A DNA stretch of 48,725 nucleotides from Mycobacterium sp. (GTDB lineage Bacteria; Actinomycetota; Actinomycetes; Mycobacteriales; Mycobacteriaceae): NCBI GenBank assembly GCA_025965975.1, contig JAOPVX010000248.1, forward strand, positions 1 to 48,725, read 5' to 3'. Under the pieces are notes generated by a model that had not been told where the DNA came from, made no database searches, and saw only the letters and a program-made list of their open reading frames with translations. Of this stretch, positions 33,598 to 41,015 are shown in pieces. Every line of letters starts with the position of its first letter. The first letter of the stretch is position 1. Both the position numbers and the translations under genes were made by a program.

Positions 33598-35430
33598 TCA
33601 GAATGCGGCCTCGGGCAGATTCATGATCTCGTCGTCGAGGTTCTCGATGATGCCGCGCAGTCCGCGCAGATTCGGCAGCATGTTGGCGGCGAAGAACGCC
33701 GCGGACGCGATCTTGCCTGTGTAGAAGGCCTCGTCGGCCTTCGAGGGATTGGCGGAAAGCGCGGCTTGAGCCACGTTGGCCTGCACGAGCAGCCGCCAGC
33801 CGATCAGCAGATCCCCGACGGCGAGGAGGAACCGAACCGAGGCGAGGCCGACTTTGTAGATCTCCTCAGGTCTTTCAGCCGCCGACATGAGGTATCCCGT
33901 CAACGTGGCCGTCATCGCCTTGACGTCTCCAAGCGCGGTCCGCAGTTGGTCGGCCTGAGTTTTCAGCGCCGCGTCGCAGGTGTCGATGCTTCGGCTGATT
34001 TGTGCCGCCACGTGTGCCAGCGCCTCGCCACGGTCACGAACGACCTTGCGGAAGAACAGGTCCAGCGCCTGGATCGCGGTGGTGCCCTCGTACAGCGAGT
34101 CGATCTTGGCGTCGCGGATGTACTGCTCGATCGGATAATCCTGCAGGAAGCCCGAACCGCCGAAGGTCTGCAGCGACTCGGTCAGGAGTTCGTAGGCGCG
34201 TTCGGAGCCCACTCCCTTGACGAGCGGCAGCAGCAGGTCGCCGACGCGGTGCGCCATCTCGGGGCTAGCGCCCGAAACCTGTTGAGCGACATCGTCGTTC
34301 TGGTGCGCGGCGGCATACATGTACAGTGCACGCAGACCCTCGGCGTAGGCCTTCTGCGTCATCAAGGCACGCCGCACATCCGGGTGGTGGATGATCGTCA
34401 CCCGCGGCGCCGCCTTGTCGGTCATCTGGGTCAGATCAGCGCCCTGTACCCGTTCTTTCGCGAACGCCAACGCGTTGAGGTAGCCGGTGGACAAGGTGCC
34501 GGTCGCCTTGACGCCGATCGTCATGCGCGCATTTTCGATGACGGTGAACATCTGCGCGATGCCCTTGTGGACATCGCCCACCAGATACCCGACAGCGGGG
34601 ATGCCGTGCGCGCCGAACGTCAATTCGCATGTGGGGGAGGACTTCAGGCCCATCTTGTGTTCCAGGCCGGTCGCGAAGACGCCATTTCGGCGGCCGAGTT
34701 CGAGTGTGTCAGGATCGAAGAGGTACTTCGGCACGTAGAACAGGCTCAGACCCTTGGTGCCGGGAGACGCCCCAACGGGTCGGGCCAGCACCAGGTGGAA
34801 GATGTTCTCGGCGGTATCGCCGACATCGCCGCCGGAGATGAACCGCTTCACGCCGTCGATGTGCCACGTTCCGTCGGGTTGCGCAATGGCCTTGGCGCGG
34901 CCCGCGCCGACATCAGAGCCCGCATCCGGCTCGGTCAACACCATCGTTGCCGCCCAGCCCCGCTCCAAGGCCATTGCCGCCCAACGCTTCTGTTGTTCGT
35001 TGCCCTCGACGTAGAGTGCGTTGGCCATCGCGGGCCCAAGGGCATACCAGAAGGCGGCCGACGGGTTGGCGCACACCAGCATCTCTTGGATCGCCCACGT
35101 CAGCGGCGCGGGCGCAGCAACCCCGCCGATCTCCTCGGCGATGCCGATGCGCCACCATTCGGCGTCCTTCACCGCCTGCACCGACTTGGCCAATTCGCCG
35201 GGCACGCTGATGGTGTGACGATCCGGGTCGAACACCGGCGGGTGGCGGTCGGCTACGGCGAACGACTCGGCCACCGGACCCTCCGCCAGCCGGGCGACCT
35301 CGTCGAGCATCGTGCGCACCGTATCGACATCGAGATCGCCGTAGCCGCCCGAAGCGAAAACGTCGCCGAGGTTCAACACCTCGAACAAGTTGAACTCGAT
35401 GTCACGGACATTGGTGATGTAGTGCCCCAA
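33598..35430 (-). CDS. Acyl-CoA dehydrogenase, FadE5-like (long type)
   Basis: The 610-residue long-form acyl-CoA dehydrogenase is very like M. tuberculosis FadE5 in length and pattern: [14 protein letters not shown] at the start, [66 protein letters not shown], and the catalytic-base region [21 protein letters not shown] with Glu. TTG 35430 gives [10 protein letters not shown], matching the usual MGHY or MSHY start, and has GGAGG upstream; GTG 35445 is an alternative. FadE5 oxidises short- to medium-chain acyl-CoAs. Its upstream region has its own palindrome (35508-35529), not the eight-copy operator. Confidence 0.9.
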   Translation of the reverse strand: MGHYITNVRDIEFNLFEVLNLGDVFASGGYGDLDVDTVRTMLDEVARLAEGPVAESFAVADRHPPVFDPDRHTISVPGELAKSVQAVKDAEWWRIGIAEEIGGVAAPAPLTWAIQEMLVCANPSAAFWYALGPAMANALYVEGNEQQKRWAAMALERGWAATMVLTEPDAGSDVGAGRAKAIAQPDGTWHIDGVKRFISGGDVGDTAENIFHLVLARPVGASPGTKGLSLFYVPKYLFDPDTLELGRRNGVFATGLEHKMGLKSSPTCELTFGAHGIPAVGYLVGDVHKGIAQMFTVIENARMTIGVKATGTLSTGYLNALAFAKERVQGADLTQMTDKAAPRVTIIHHPDVRRALMTQKAYAEGLRALYMYAAAHQNDDVAQQVSGASPEMAHRVGDLLLPLVKGVGSERAYELLTESLQTFGGSGFLQDYPIEQYIRDAKIDSLYEGTTAIQALDLFFRKVVRDRGEALAHVAAQISRSIDTCDAALKTQADQLRTALGDVKAMTATLTGYLMSAAERPEEIYKVGLASVRFLLAVGDLLIGWRLLVQANVAQAALSANPSKADEAFYTGKIASAAFFAANMLPNLRGLRGIIENLDDEIMNLPEAAF

Positions 35431-35485
35431 CGCATTTCCCTCCACCTAGCAAACTGGAGCAAGTGTGGCGGAGCAGGGAAAACGT

Positions 35486-35529
35486 ACGCAACCGTAACCA
35501 CGCCCAACCTACGGTGACGCAACCGTAGG
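35486..35529. promoter_or_regulatory. Repeat/palindrome operator region upstream of the FadE5-like gene
   Basis: A perfect palindrome CCTACGGT-N6-ACCGTAGG occupies 35508-35529. The 11-mer ACGCAACCGTA occurs twice in direct orientation (35486-35496 and 35517-35527), the second inside the palindrome. Two spaced half-palindromic sites 31 bp apart before a divergent gene suggest a regulator different from the TetR pair. Confidence 0.5.
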
Positions 35530-35589
35530 GTGCGAGGTCGCGACCATATGTGACTCGCGTCACACCCCGCAGCGGCAGTCTGGCGCTCG

Positions 35590-36267
35590 TCAGGAAGGGG
35601 GCAGCTCTGCGAGTACCTCGGCACGGGCCGCGTCGAAGCTGAAATATCCCTTGATCGGCAGGAATTCTGGCGGCGGGTCCTGATAGCTCCACGCCACATC
35701 GCCGACGACGGTATCGCCGACCACCGCCGCCCAATACGTCGCGTAGCCCTTGTAGTTGCAGTAGCTGCTGGTCTCGGTGCGCCGCAACATGTCCGTGCGG
35801 ACAACCGAAGGATCGACGTAGAGCCGAGGTTCCAGCGCAGTTTCGAACACGATCACCGTGTCCATGGTGTCCACGAGTGTCGCACCGGCGACGTTGACCC
35901 GCAGCCCGCGCTTCGTCGGGCGGCAGTCGACGCGGTGATACGGATTCGGTGGGTAGTGGACGAGCCGGCGCCCTTCCTCCAGCCAGGTGTCGACCGCGTC
36001 CCATGGCACATGGACATATCCCGGTGCCTCCGGTTCGGGGTCGTGGGGAAGCTCACCGACGTCGTCGGCCGGGAATGCGTAGCTCAGTGGGCGATCGCGG
36101 CGGTGCACCATCAGCGCCCGCTCGGTGTCGATGACCGTCTGGCCGTCGCGGATGGCCTTAACGCGTCGTGGATGCGGCTCGACGAAGACGAGATCGTCAG
36201 GCAACGGGGATGAGAACCAGCCTGCGGGGTCCTTGCTGAGCGGACCACGCCCCGCGACAAGACTCAT
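35590..36267 (-). CDS. DUF427 domain protein (two DUF427 halves)
   Basis: The 225-residue protein from ATG 36267 (MSLVAGRGPLSKDPAGWF) contains two DUF427-like halves: PRRVKAIRDGQTVIDTERALMVHRRDRPLSYAFPADDV and RGLRVNVAGATLVDTMDTVIVFETALEPRLYVDPSVVRTDML ... TSSYCNYKGYATYW ... DVAWSYQDPPPEFLPIKGYFSFD. The biochemical role of DUF427 is not established. Upstream, a leaderless mini-ORF (36264-36284) ends in an ATGA overlap with this start, and operator (g) is 36 nt from that mini-ORF, which places the gene in the regulon. The frame is open upstream to 36348 but those codons lie in the operator. Confidence 0.85.
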   Translation of the reverse strand: MSLVAGRGPLSKDPAGWFSSPLPDDLVFVEPHPRRVKAIRDGQTVIDTERALMVHRRDRPLSYAFPADDVGELPHDPEPEAPGYVHVPWDAVDTWLEEGRRLVHYPPNPYHRVDCRPTKRGLRVNVAGATLVDTMDTVIVFETALEPRLYVDPSVVRTDMLRRTETSSYCNYKGYATYWAAVVGDTVVGDVAWSYQDPPPEFLPIKGYFSFDAARAEVLAELPPS

Positions 36268-36284
36268 TTCGAGGCTCCGATCAT
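36264..36284 (-). CDS. Leaderless mini-ORF (6 aa) coupled to the DUF427 gene
   Basis: ATG 36284 lies 36 nt from the outer edge of operator (g). The frame MIGASK ends at TGA 36264-36266, overlapping the DUF427 ATG as ATGA. It would let ribosomes loaded on a leaderless mRNA pass to the DUF427 start. Confidence 0.4.
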   Translation of the reverse strand: MIGASK

Positions 36285-36294
36285 CGTCTCCAGC

Positions 36295-36320
36295 TTTACA
36301 AACTTTGTGCGACATGTCAC
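36295..36320. promoter_or_regulatory. Regulon operator copy (g), DUF427 side
   Basis: TTTACA (36295-36300), 13 bp, ATGTCAC (36314-36320). It sits exactly 60 bp from copy (h), between the divergent DUF427 and 36427 genes. Confidence 0.75.
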
Positions 36321-36354
36321 GAGGGGTGCCGAGTCGATCCGGCCACAATTGACC

Positions 36355-36380
36355 TTTACAGATCAGCGCAAAAGTGTCAC
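36355..36380. promoter_or_regulatory. Regulon operator copy (h), plus-strand side
   Basis: TTTACA (36355-36360), 13 bp, GTGTCAC (36374-36380), followed by GCT as in copies (c) and (d). ATG 36390 is 35 nt from the first base. Confidence 0.8.
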
Positions 36381-36389
36381 GCTCTTGTT

Positions 36390-36419
36390 ATGCCCGCTGT
36401 TGGACGACATCGTGGATAG
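36390..36419 (+). CDS. Leaderless mini-ORF (9 aa) before the 36427 gene
   Basis: ATG 36390 lies 35 nt from the edge of operator (h). The frame MPAVGRHRG ends at TAG 36417-36419, seven bases before the next ATG. It is likely a leader that brings ribosomes to the downstream start. Confidence 0.4.
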   Translation: MPAVGRHRG

Positions 36420-36426
36420 GACACCC

Positions 36427-37023
36427 ATGGCAACCCGATCTTTCACCGCCGATGACAAGACCGCTGCGGGTATCCGCCCGGTCGATCGCCCGCAAGCCGG
36501 TGGGGCCGCCATTCATCGCTATCAACTCACTGTCGTCGCCGGCAGCACGGCCGATGTCGTGCAGTCGGCCGGGGGCTGGTTGTGCGACCGCGCGAGGGCC
36601 GGCTGGGACGTCAATGTCTTCCTGGATGTCTTCGTGGCCGATTCCTCCGATCAGCTGTCGTTGACCATCCTCGGTGCCACGACGCTGCCCCTTGATGGCG
36701 ACTTCTCTGCTGTGATGCGAGAAATGTCGCCGGGCGGGGCACTTGCCGTCAGCGCCGATCTGCTGAGCACTGACTCGCGCGTTCGCAGCGGCGTCGTCAA
36801 TGCGCTCAAACGCGGTCTCGCCGACGTCACGGTATGGGGTAAGCACTGGCCGGCCGAACTCGGTCGGCAGGCCGATTCGGTCCAGCACCGGGTGAGCTCG
36901 GCCGCACGGGCCTTCAAATTGCACGCCCTTGCCGCCGCCGATGTTGCGCCGGATGCGGTCACGCCGACCGAGACGCTTTTCCGGATCGGAACGGGATCAC
37001 TGCGGCCGCTGCACTCCGTCTGA
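36427..37023 (+). CDS. Hypothetical protein of the operator regulon
   Basis: The 198-residue product (MATRSFTADDKTAAGIRPVDRPQAGG...) is not one I recognise. It has no signal peptide or membrane helix; the middle (AGGWLCDRARAGWDVNVFLDVFVADSSDQLSLTILGATTLPL) reads as a mixed alpha/beta soluble domain and the C-terminal third (VWGKHWPAELGRQADSVQHRVSSAARAFKLHAL) as helical. It is preceded by operator (h) and a 9-codon mini-ORF, so it belongs to the same regulon and is divergent from DUF427. Codon usage looks normal for the genome, which supports a real gene. Confidence 0.7.
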   Translation: MATRSFTADDKTAAGIRPVDRPQAGGAAIHRYQLTVVAGSTADVVQSAGGWLCDRARAGWDVNVFLDVFVADSSDQLSLTILGATTLPLDGDFSAVMREMSPGGALAVSADLLSTDSRVRSGVVNALKRGLADVTVWGKHWPAELGRQADSVQHRVSSAARAFKLHALAAADVAPDAVTPTETLFRIGTGSLRPLHSV

Positions 37024-37034
37024 TACGGGGATCG

Positions 37035-37289
37035 TTACCTGATCCAGCCGCGACGACGCAGCCACCAGTCACGCGCAACCGCGATGACGATCAGCACGGC
37101 GAACGCGATGAGGAACCAGTCCTCGACGTGGCCGACATGGTTACCGTGCATCATCAGCAGCAGGAAACCGGCTGACAGTAGCCCGCCGATGTGGATCACC
37201 CGGTAGTTCTCCTGCGACCAGCCCCACTGCGCGGACGGCACATCTTCGACGTCGACGCCGGTGTGACGTTGGACCTCGGTGCTGGCCAC
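37035..37289 (-). CDS. DUF2631 small membrane protein (Rv2876-like)
   Basis: The 84-residue protein has an N-terminal soluble stretch ([21 protein letters not shown]) and two hydrophobic segments ([15 protein letters not shown] and [15 protein letters not shown]) separated by the conserved [10 protein letters not shown], ending [10 protein letters not shown]. This is the layout of the DUF2631 family; M. tuberculosis Rv2876, also between rlmN and dxr, looks like the ortholog. Function unknown. It marks the return to the conserved mycobacterial gene order after the accessory region. Confidence 0.8.
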   Translation of the reverse strand: MASTEVQRHTGVDVEDVPSAQWGWSQENYRVIHIGGLLSAGFLLLMMHGNHVGHVEDWFLIAFAVLIVIAVARDWWLRRRGWIR

Positions 37290-37412
37290 GGTTGCTCCTC
37301 ACGATCGGGCTGGCATCTGCAGACATTCTGGCACAGCTCTACTACGGGGTGCCGTGTCATCCGATGTTGTGGGCGGGTAGGTCACGGCGCCGCAAATCGT
37401 GCATTGATGCCG

Positions 37413-37425
37413 CGCGAATTTCGCG
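37413..37425. promoter_or_regulatory. 13-bp palindrome before an LLM gene
   Basis: CGCGAATTTCGCG is a perfect odd-length palindrome 12 bases before ATG 37438. It may be an operator or just high-GC coincidence. Confidence 0.25.
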
Positions 37426-37437
37426 ATAAGAAGCAGG

Positions 37438-38313
37438 ATGCACTTTTGGTCTGGCACCGCGTTCATGAAAACGACGGATGCCGTCGCGGTGGCACGGATG
37501 TTCGATGAGGCAGGCTACGACGGGATCGTGACGTCCGATCACATGGTCTACCCGCGTGAGCTCTCATCGCCGTACCCCGACTCGCCGACCGGCAAGCCGA
37601 TGTGGTCACCCGACACAGCGTGGCCGGACCCGTGGGTGCTCACCGGGGCGATGGCGGCGGTGACGAAGCGGCTGCGGTTCTCCAATGCCGTCTACATCGC
37701 ACCGGCGCGCCCGCTGCTCGAGGCGGCCAAGCAAGTCGCAACCGCATCTGTCGTCTCTGCAGGGCGGGTGTCGCTTGCAGTCGGCGTCGGATGGATGCGC
37801 GAGGAATACGAGCTCATGGGCCAGGTGTTCGACAACCGTGGCAAGCGACTCAACGAGATGATCCCCGCGCTGCGCGCGCTGTGGCGCGGCGGCTGGGTGT
37901 CATGGAGCGGGCAGTACTACCAGGTGCCCGAGTTGATGATCGAACCCCATCCCGACGAGCCGGTGCCAATCCTGTGCGGCGGCGAGTCCGACGCAGCGCT
38001 GCGCCGCGCGGCAAGCCTGTGCGACGGCTGGGTTGGGTACGCGTACGCGTGCGACGAAGCGGTCTCCTACGTGCAGAAACTGAAGGACCTGCGGCGGGAG
38101 TACGGGCGTGAGGGCCAGCCGTTCGAGATCCTGTTGGCGCTACTGGAACCACCGACGCCCGATCTGTACAAGCGAGCCGAGGACATCGGCATCACCGCGG
38201 TGATGAGCAGTCCATGGGCCGGGATGGAGGACATGGGGTCGGGCGACGTCGAACGCTTCCGCGAACCCATCGAACGATTCGCCGAAAAAATCATTGACAA
38301 GGTGCGGCGATGA
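37438..38313 (+). CDS. LLM-class F420-dependent oxidoreductase
   Basis: The 291-residue luciferase-like protein starts MHFWSGTAFMKTTDAVAVARMFDEAGYDGIVTSDHMVYP. It shows QVATASVVSAGRVSLAVGVGWMREEYELMGQVFDNRGKRLNEMIPALRALW and VPILCGGESDAALRRAASLCDGWVGYAY. It is probably F420-dependent; substrate unknown. It overlaps the polysaccharide-deacetylase-like gene by ATGA, so the two act together. It is not preceded by the eight-copy operator. Confidence 0.87.
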   Translation: MHFWSGTAFMKTTDAVAVARMFDEAGYDGIVTSDHMVYPRELSSPYPDSPTGKPMWSPDTAWPDPWVLTGAMAAVTKRLRFSNAVYIAPARPLLEAAKQVATASVVSAGRVSLAVGVGWMREEYELMGQVFDNRGKRLNEMIPALRALWRGGWVSWSGQYYQVPELMIEPHPDEPVPILCGGESDAALRRAASLCDGWVGYAYACDEAVSYVQKLKDLRREYGREGQPFEILLALLEPPTPDLYKRAEDIGITAVMSSPWAGMEDMGSGDVERFREPIERFAEKIIDKVRR

Positions 38314-39230
38314 GCCTCGGGTCCGCCAACGACTATCCGCGTGAAATGGTCGGTTACGGGCCCAACCCGCCTCACCCGCAGTGGCCCGGCGGCGCGAACA
38401 TCGCCGTGCAGTTCGTCCTCAACTACGAGGAGGGCGCGGAAAACAATGTGCTGCACGGCGATGCGGCGTCGGAGACATTCCTCTCCGAAATTGTTGGTGC
38501 GCAGGCGTTCCCGAACCGGCACATGAGCATCGAATCGCTATACGAATACGGATCGCGGGCCGGGCTGTGGCGGGTGTTGCGGGTCTTCGACCGCCGCGGG
38601 CTGCCGCTGACGATCTTCGGCGTGGCCATGGCGCTCGCGCGCAATCCGCAGGCGGTCGCGGCGTTCCTGGAGCGGGGCGACGAGATCGCCTGCCACGGCT
38701 TGCGTTGGGTGAGCTACCAACTCGTCGAGCCCGAGGTCGAGCGCAGCCATCTAGCCGAGGCGGTGCGGCTGATGACCGAGCTCACCGGCGAGGCGCCGCT
38801 CGGGTGGTACACCGGCCGCGACTCGCCGCAGACCCGCCGACTCGTGGTCGAACACGGCGGCTTCCTGTACGACTCCGATTCATACGCCGACGACCTGCCG
38901 TACTGGACGGCCGTGGACGGCACCGACCACCTGGTGGTGCCCTACACGCTGGACACCAACGACATGCGGTTCGCGATCGCGGGCGGATTCGGAAGTGGCG
39001 ACGAGTTCTTCGTGCATCTGCGCGATGCGTTCGACGTGCTCTACGCCGAGGGCGCGGCGGGCTCGCCGAAGATGCTCTCGATCGGGCTGCACTGCCGGCT
39101 GGTCGGCCGGCCTGCGCGCGTCGCCGCACTTGAACGCTTCCTCGACCACATGCAGGCCCACGACAAGGTATGGATCGCCCGCCGCATCGACATCGCGCGA
39201 CACTGGATTTCGCACTTCCCGCCCGGTTAG
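38310..39230 (+). CDS. Polysaccharide deacetylase/PuuE allantoinase-like hydrolase
   Basis: The 306-residue carbohydrate-esterase-4 fold protein begins SLGSANDYPREMVGYGPNPPHPQWPGGANIAVQFVLNYEEGAE, the hallmark of PuuE-type allantoinases and related amidohydrolases rather than of cell-wall deacetylases. Further marks are EIACHGLRWVSYQ (metal His) and GWYTGRDSPQTRRLVVEHGGFLYDSDSYADDLPYW. No signal peptide is present, in line with a cytoplasmic role on a cyclic amide or ureide. It is coupled to the LLM gene, suggesting consecutive steps. Confidence 0.85.
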   Translation: MSLGSANDYPREMVGYGPNPPHPQWPGGANIAVQFVLNYEEGAENNVLHGDAASETFLSEIVGAQAFPNRHMSIESLYEYGSRAGLWRVLRVFDRRGLPLTIFGVAMALARNPQAVAAFLERGDEIACHGLRWVSYQLVEPEVERSHLAEAVRLMTELTGEAPLGWYTGRDSPQTRRLVVEHGGFLYDSDSYADDLPYWTAVDGTDHLVVPYTLDTNDMRFAIAGGFGSGDEFFVHLRDAFDVLYAEGAAGSPKMLSIGLHCRLVGRPARVAALERFLDHMQAHDKVWIARRIDIARHWISHFPPG

Positions 39231-39248
39231 CCGGATATCGTTGGCTTC

Positions 39249-39659
39249 GTGGCTGATTCGTCAGACGAAGCGATCCAAAAACTGATTGAGTGCCTCTACG
39301 GGGCGATGGACAACCATGACACGTCGACATTCGACGCGTTGGTGTCGCCACGGGTAGTCGTAGAGGTCGGTAGTTCGGCGCCGATCGGGTTGGACGAGTG
39401 GCGAGCCAACCTGCAGGCGTTATATCAGGGTTTTCCGGATGGCCGACACGTGATCGAGGAGCTCCTCGTGACCGGTTCGCACGGCGTCTCGCGATGGCGT
39501 TTCGTCGGAACCCACACCGGCGAGTTTGAGGGCAGGGCTCCTACCGGCAAGAAGGTGTCCGTCGGAGTGATTCACATCGACAGATTCCAGGGCGACACGG
39601 TCGTGGCGCACCGCGGCCAGATGGACATGCATGGGCTGTTGGCGCAGCTAGACGATTAG
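39249..39659 (+). CDS. SnoaL-like ester-cyclase family protein
   Basis: The 136-residue protein from GTG 39249 has the NTF2-fold sequence SDEAIQKLIECLYGAMDNHDTSTFDALVSPRVVVEVG ... GLDEWRANLQALYQGFPDGRHVIEELLVTGSHGVSRWRFVGTHTGEFEGRAPTGKKVSVGVIHIDRF. This matches the SnoaL/ester-cyclase group. Catalytic role unknown. It follows the deacetylase by 18 bp and is likely in the same transcript. Confidence 0.8.
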   Translation: MADSSDEAIQKLIECLYGAMDNHDTSTFDALVSPRVVVEVGSSAPIGLDEWRANLQALYQGFPDGRHVIEELLVTGSHGVSRWRFVGTHTGEFEGRAPTGKKVSVGVIHIDRFQGDTVVAHRGQMDMHGLLAQLDD

Positions 39660-39699
39660 TGGCGGCTGGGTCCGCTGACCAACACACCGATCAGGAGCC

Positions 39700-40506
39700 A
39701 TGATGCCCAACTTCGATACCCCCCAGCCCATTACCGCGGTCGTGGAGATCGCCGCCGGGTCCATCCGGCTTGTGGCCAGTGATCGCGACGACACGGTCGC
39801 CGAGGTCCGGCCCCGCGACGAGTCCCGGCGGCCCCACGACGTCAAGGCGGCCGAACAGGCCCGCGTCGACTTCACCAACGGCACGCTTGCCGTGACGAGC
39901 AAGCGAGGATTCGCGTTTCCGCGCAGGGCAGCGGTGATCGTCGATATCTCGCTGCCGGAAGGCTCCCGCCTGGATGTGTCGGTATCGTCGGCGCACGTCC
40001 GCGCGGACGGGCGGTACTGCGAATGCAAGCTGGCGTCGGCCAGCGGTGACTTCTCGGTGGCATCGGTGGCGGGAAACATCAAGGCCGACACGGCTTCTGG
40101 CGCAGTGAGCGTTGACGTCGTCAAGGGCGCCGCCGCGATTTGCGCCGCCTCCGGTGACGCCACGATCGGCGACCTCGACGGAGACGTGAAATTCCGTGCC
40201 GCGAGCGGCTCGCTGACGATCATGCGCCTGCAGGGCAATGTCAACGCGCAGACCGCTTCTGGCGAGGTCACCGTCGCGACGGCCGTCAACGGCAGCGTGT
40301 CCGCGCAGACCAGCAGCGGCGAGGTTGTGGTCGGCAGCGGAAGGCACTGCGGCCCAGCTTGATTTGCGGACGGGGTCCGGCGATGTTCGCACTCGCTGAC
40401 ACCGTCGGACGGTCCGGCAGAGGGCGACCAGACACTCGTCGTGCATGCGCGGACCGGATCCGGTGACGTCGCCGTGCAGCGCGCGAACGCAGAAGCGATG
40501 TCCTAA
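39700..40506 (+). pseudogene. DUF4097-like beta-repeat protein, C-terminus frameshifted
   Basis: The intact part (39700 to about 40340) encodes repeating short beta strands with ASG/TASG turns (CKLASASGDFSVASVAGNIKADTASGAVSVDVVKG...), typical of DUF4097-type right-handed repeat proteins. The ending is split: after VVVGS the frame shifts to EGTAAQLDLRTGSGDVRTR and, near 40400, shifts again to LTPSDGPAEGDQTLVVHARTGSGDVAVQRANAEAMS ending at TAA 40506. The two small shifts truncate the protein by about 50 residues; the repeat core could still fold. Function unknown. Confidence 0.75.
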
Positions 40507-40545
40507 CGCCGGCGGATCAACGCCACCGCGGTGCGTAGGCGATCG

Positions 40546-41003
40546 TCACGTGCCGCCGGCGGGATCCGGGTCGAACCGGAACACGTTGAGCTGGCCGGCC
40601 AGCGCCGCGAACTCATCAGGGGCGCCGTCGCGCACCAGACCCGCGCGTTTGGCGAACCCGACGCCGACCGGCACCTTGACCGCGACCGCCCGCAGCACCG
40701 GACGTGATTGGACCGCGTCCAGTTCGACGATCTTGACGTGCCGCGACTTGCGGCCGCGCGAAAGCGTGCCCGCACCGGCCGCGCGCGCGTTCGACGACCA
40801 GTCTGCCCCTGGATAACCGGCAACGACATAGAGACCGCCGTCGTGCTCGAACGGCGTCATCGGGGTGCGCTGCGGGGCTGACCGGACTTTCTGCCCGGCA
40901 CCGTAAGCACCATCGTGGGCCCGGTCGGGACACCCAATCTCTGGACCGCCATCATGGCCTTGCTCATCGGCTTGAGCCATCGTGGTGGACGGAATTCTGA
41001 CAT
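40546..41003 (-). pseudogene. Deazaflavin (F420)-dependent nitroreductase-family pseudogene
   Basis: The start at ATG 41003 (SEFRPPRWLKPMSKAMMAVQRLGVPTGPTMVLTVPGRKSGQPRS) is preceded by GGGAGA. Near 40865 the frame shifts and the rest (TPMTPFEHDGGLYVVAGYPGADWSSNARAAGAGTLSRGRKSRHVKIVELD ... FAALAGQLNVFRF) continues in another frame to 40546. The PGRKSGQPRSTPMTP motif and GADWSSNARAA are those of the Ddn/Rv3547-like F420-binding family. One frameshift in the first third makes it non-functional if real. Confidence 0.8.
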
Positions 41004-41015
41004 GGCTTGTCTCCC

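Noticed and set aside
18177-36380. Idea that the repeated TTTACA...TGTCAC element is a KstR or KstR2 site
   Set aside because: As known to me those sites are short palindromes built on AAC-NN-GTT or CAAG-N2-CTTG; the half-sites and the 26-bp span here differ.
18177-36380. Reading the eight repeats as a CRISPR array or mobile repeat
   Set aside because: They are kilobases apart, each tied to a gene start, only the ends are conserved, and the central 13 bp vary; this is operator behaviour.
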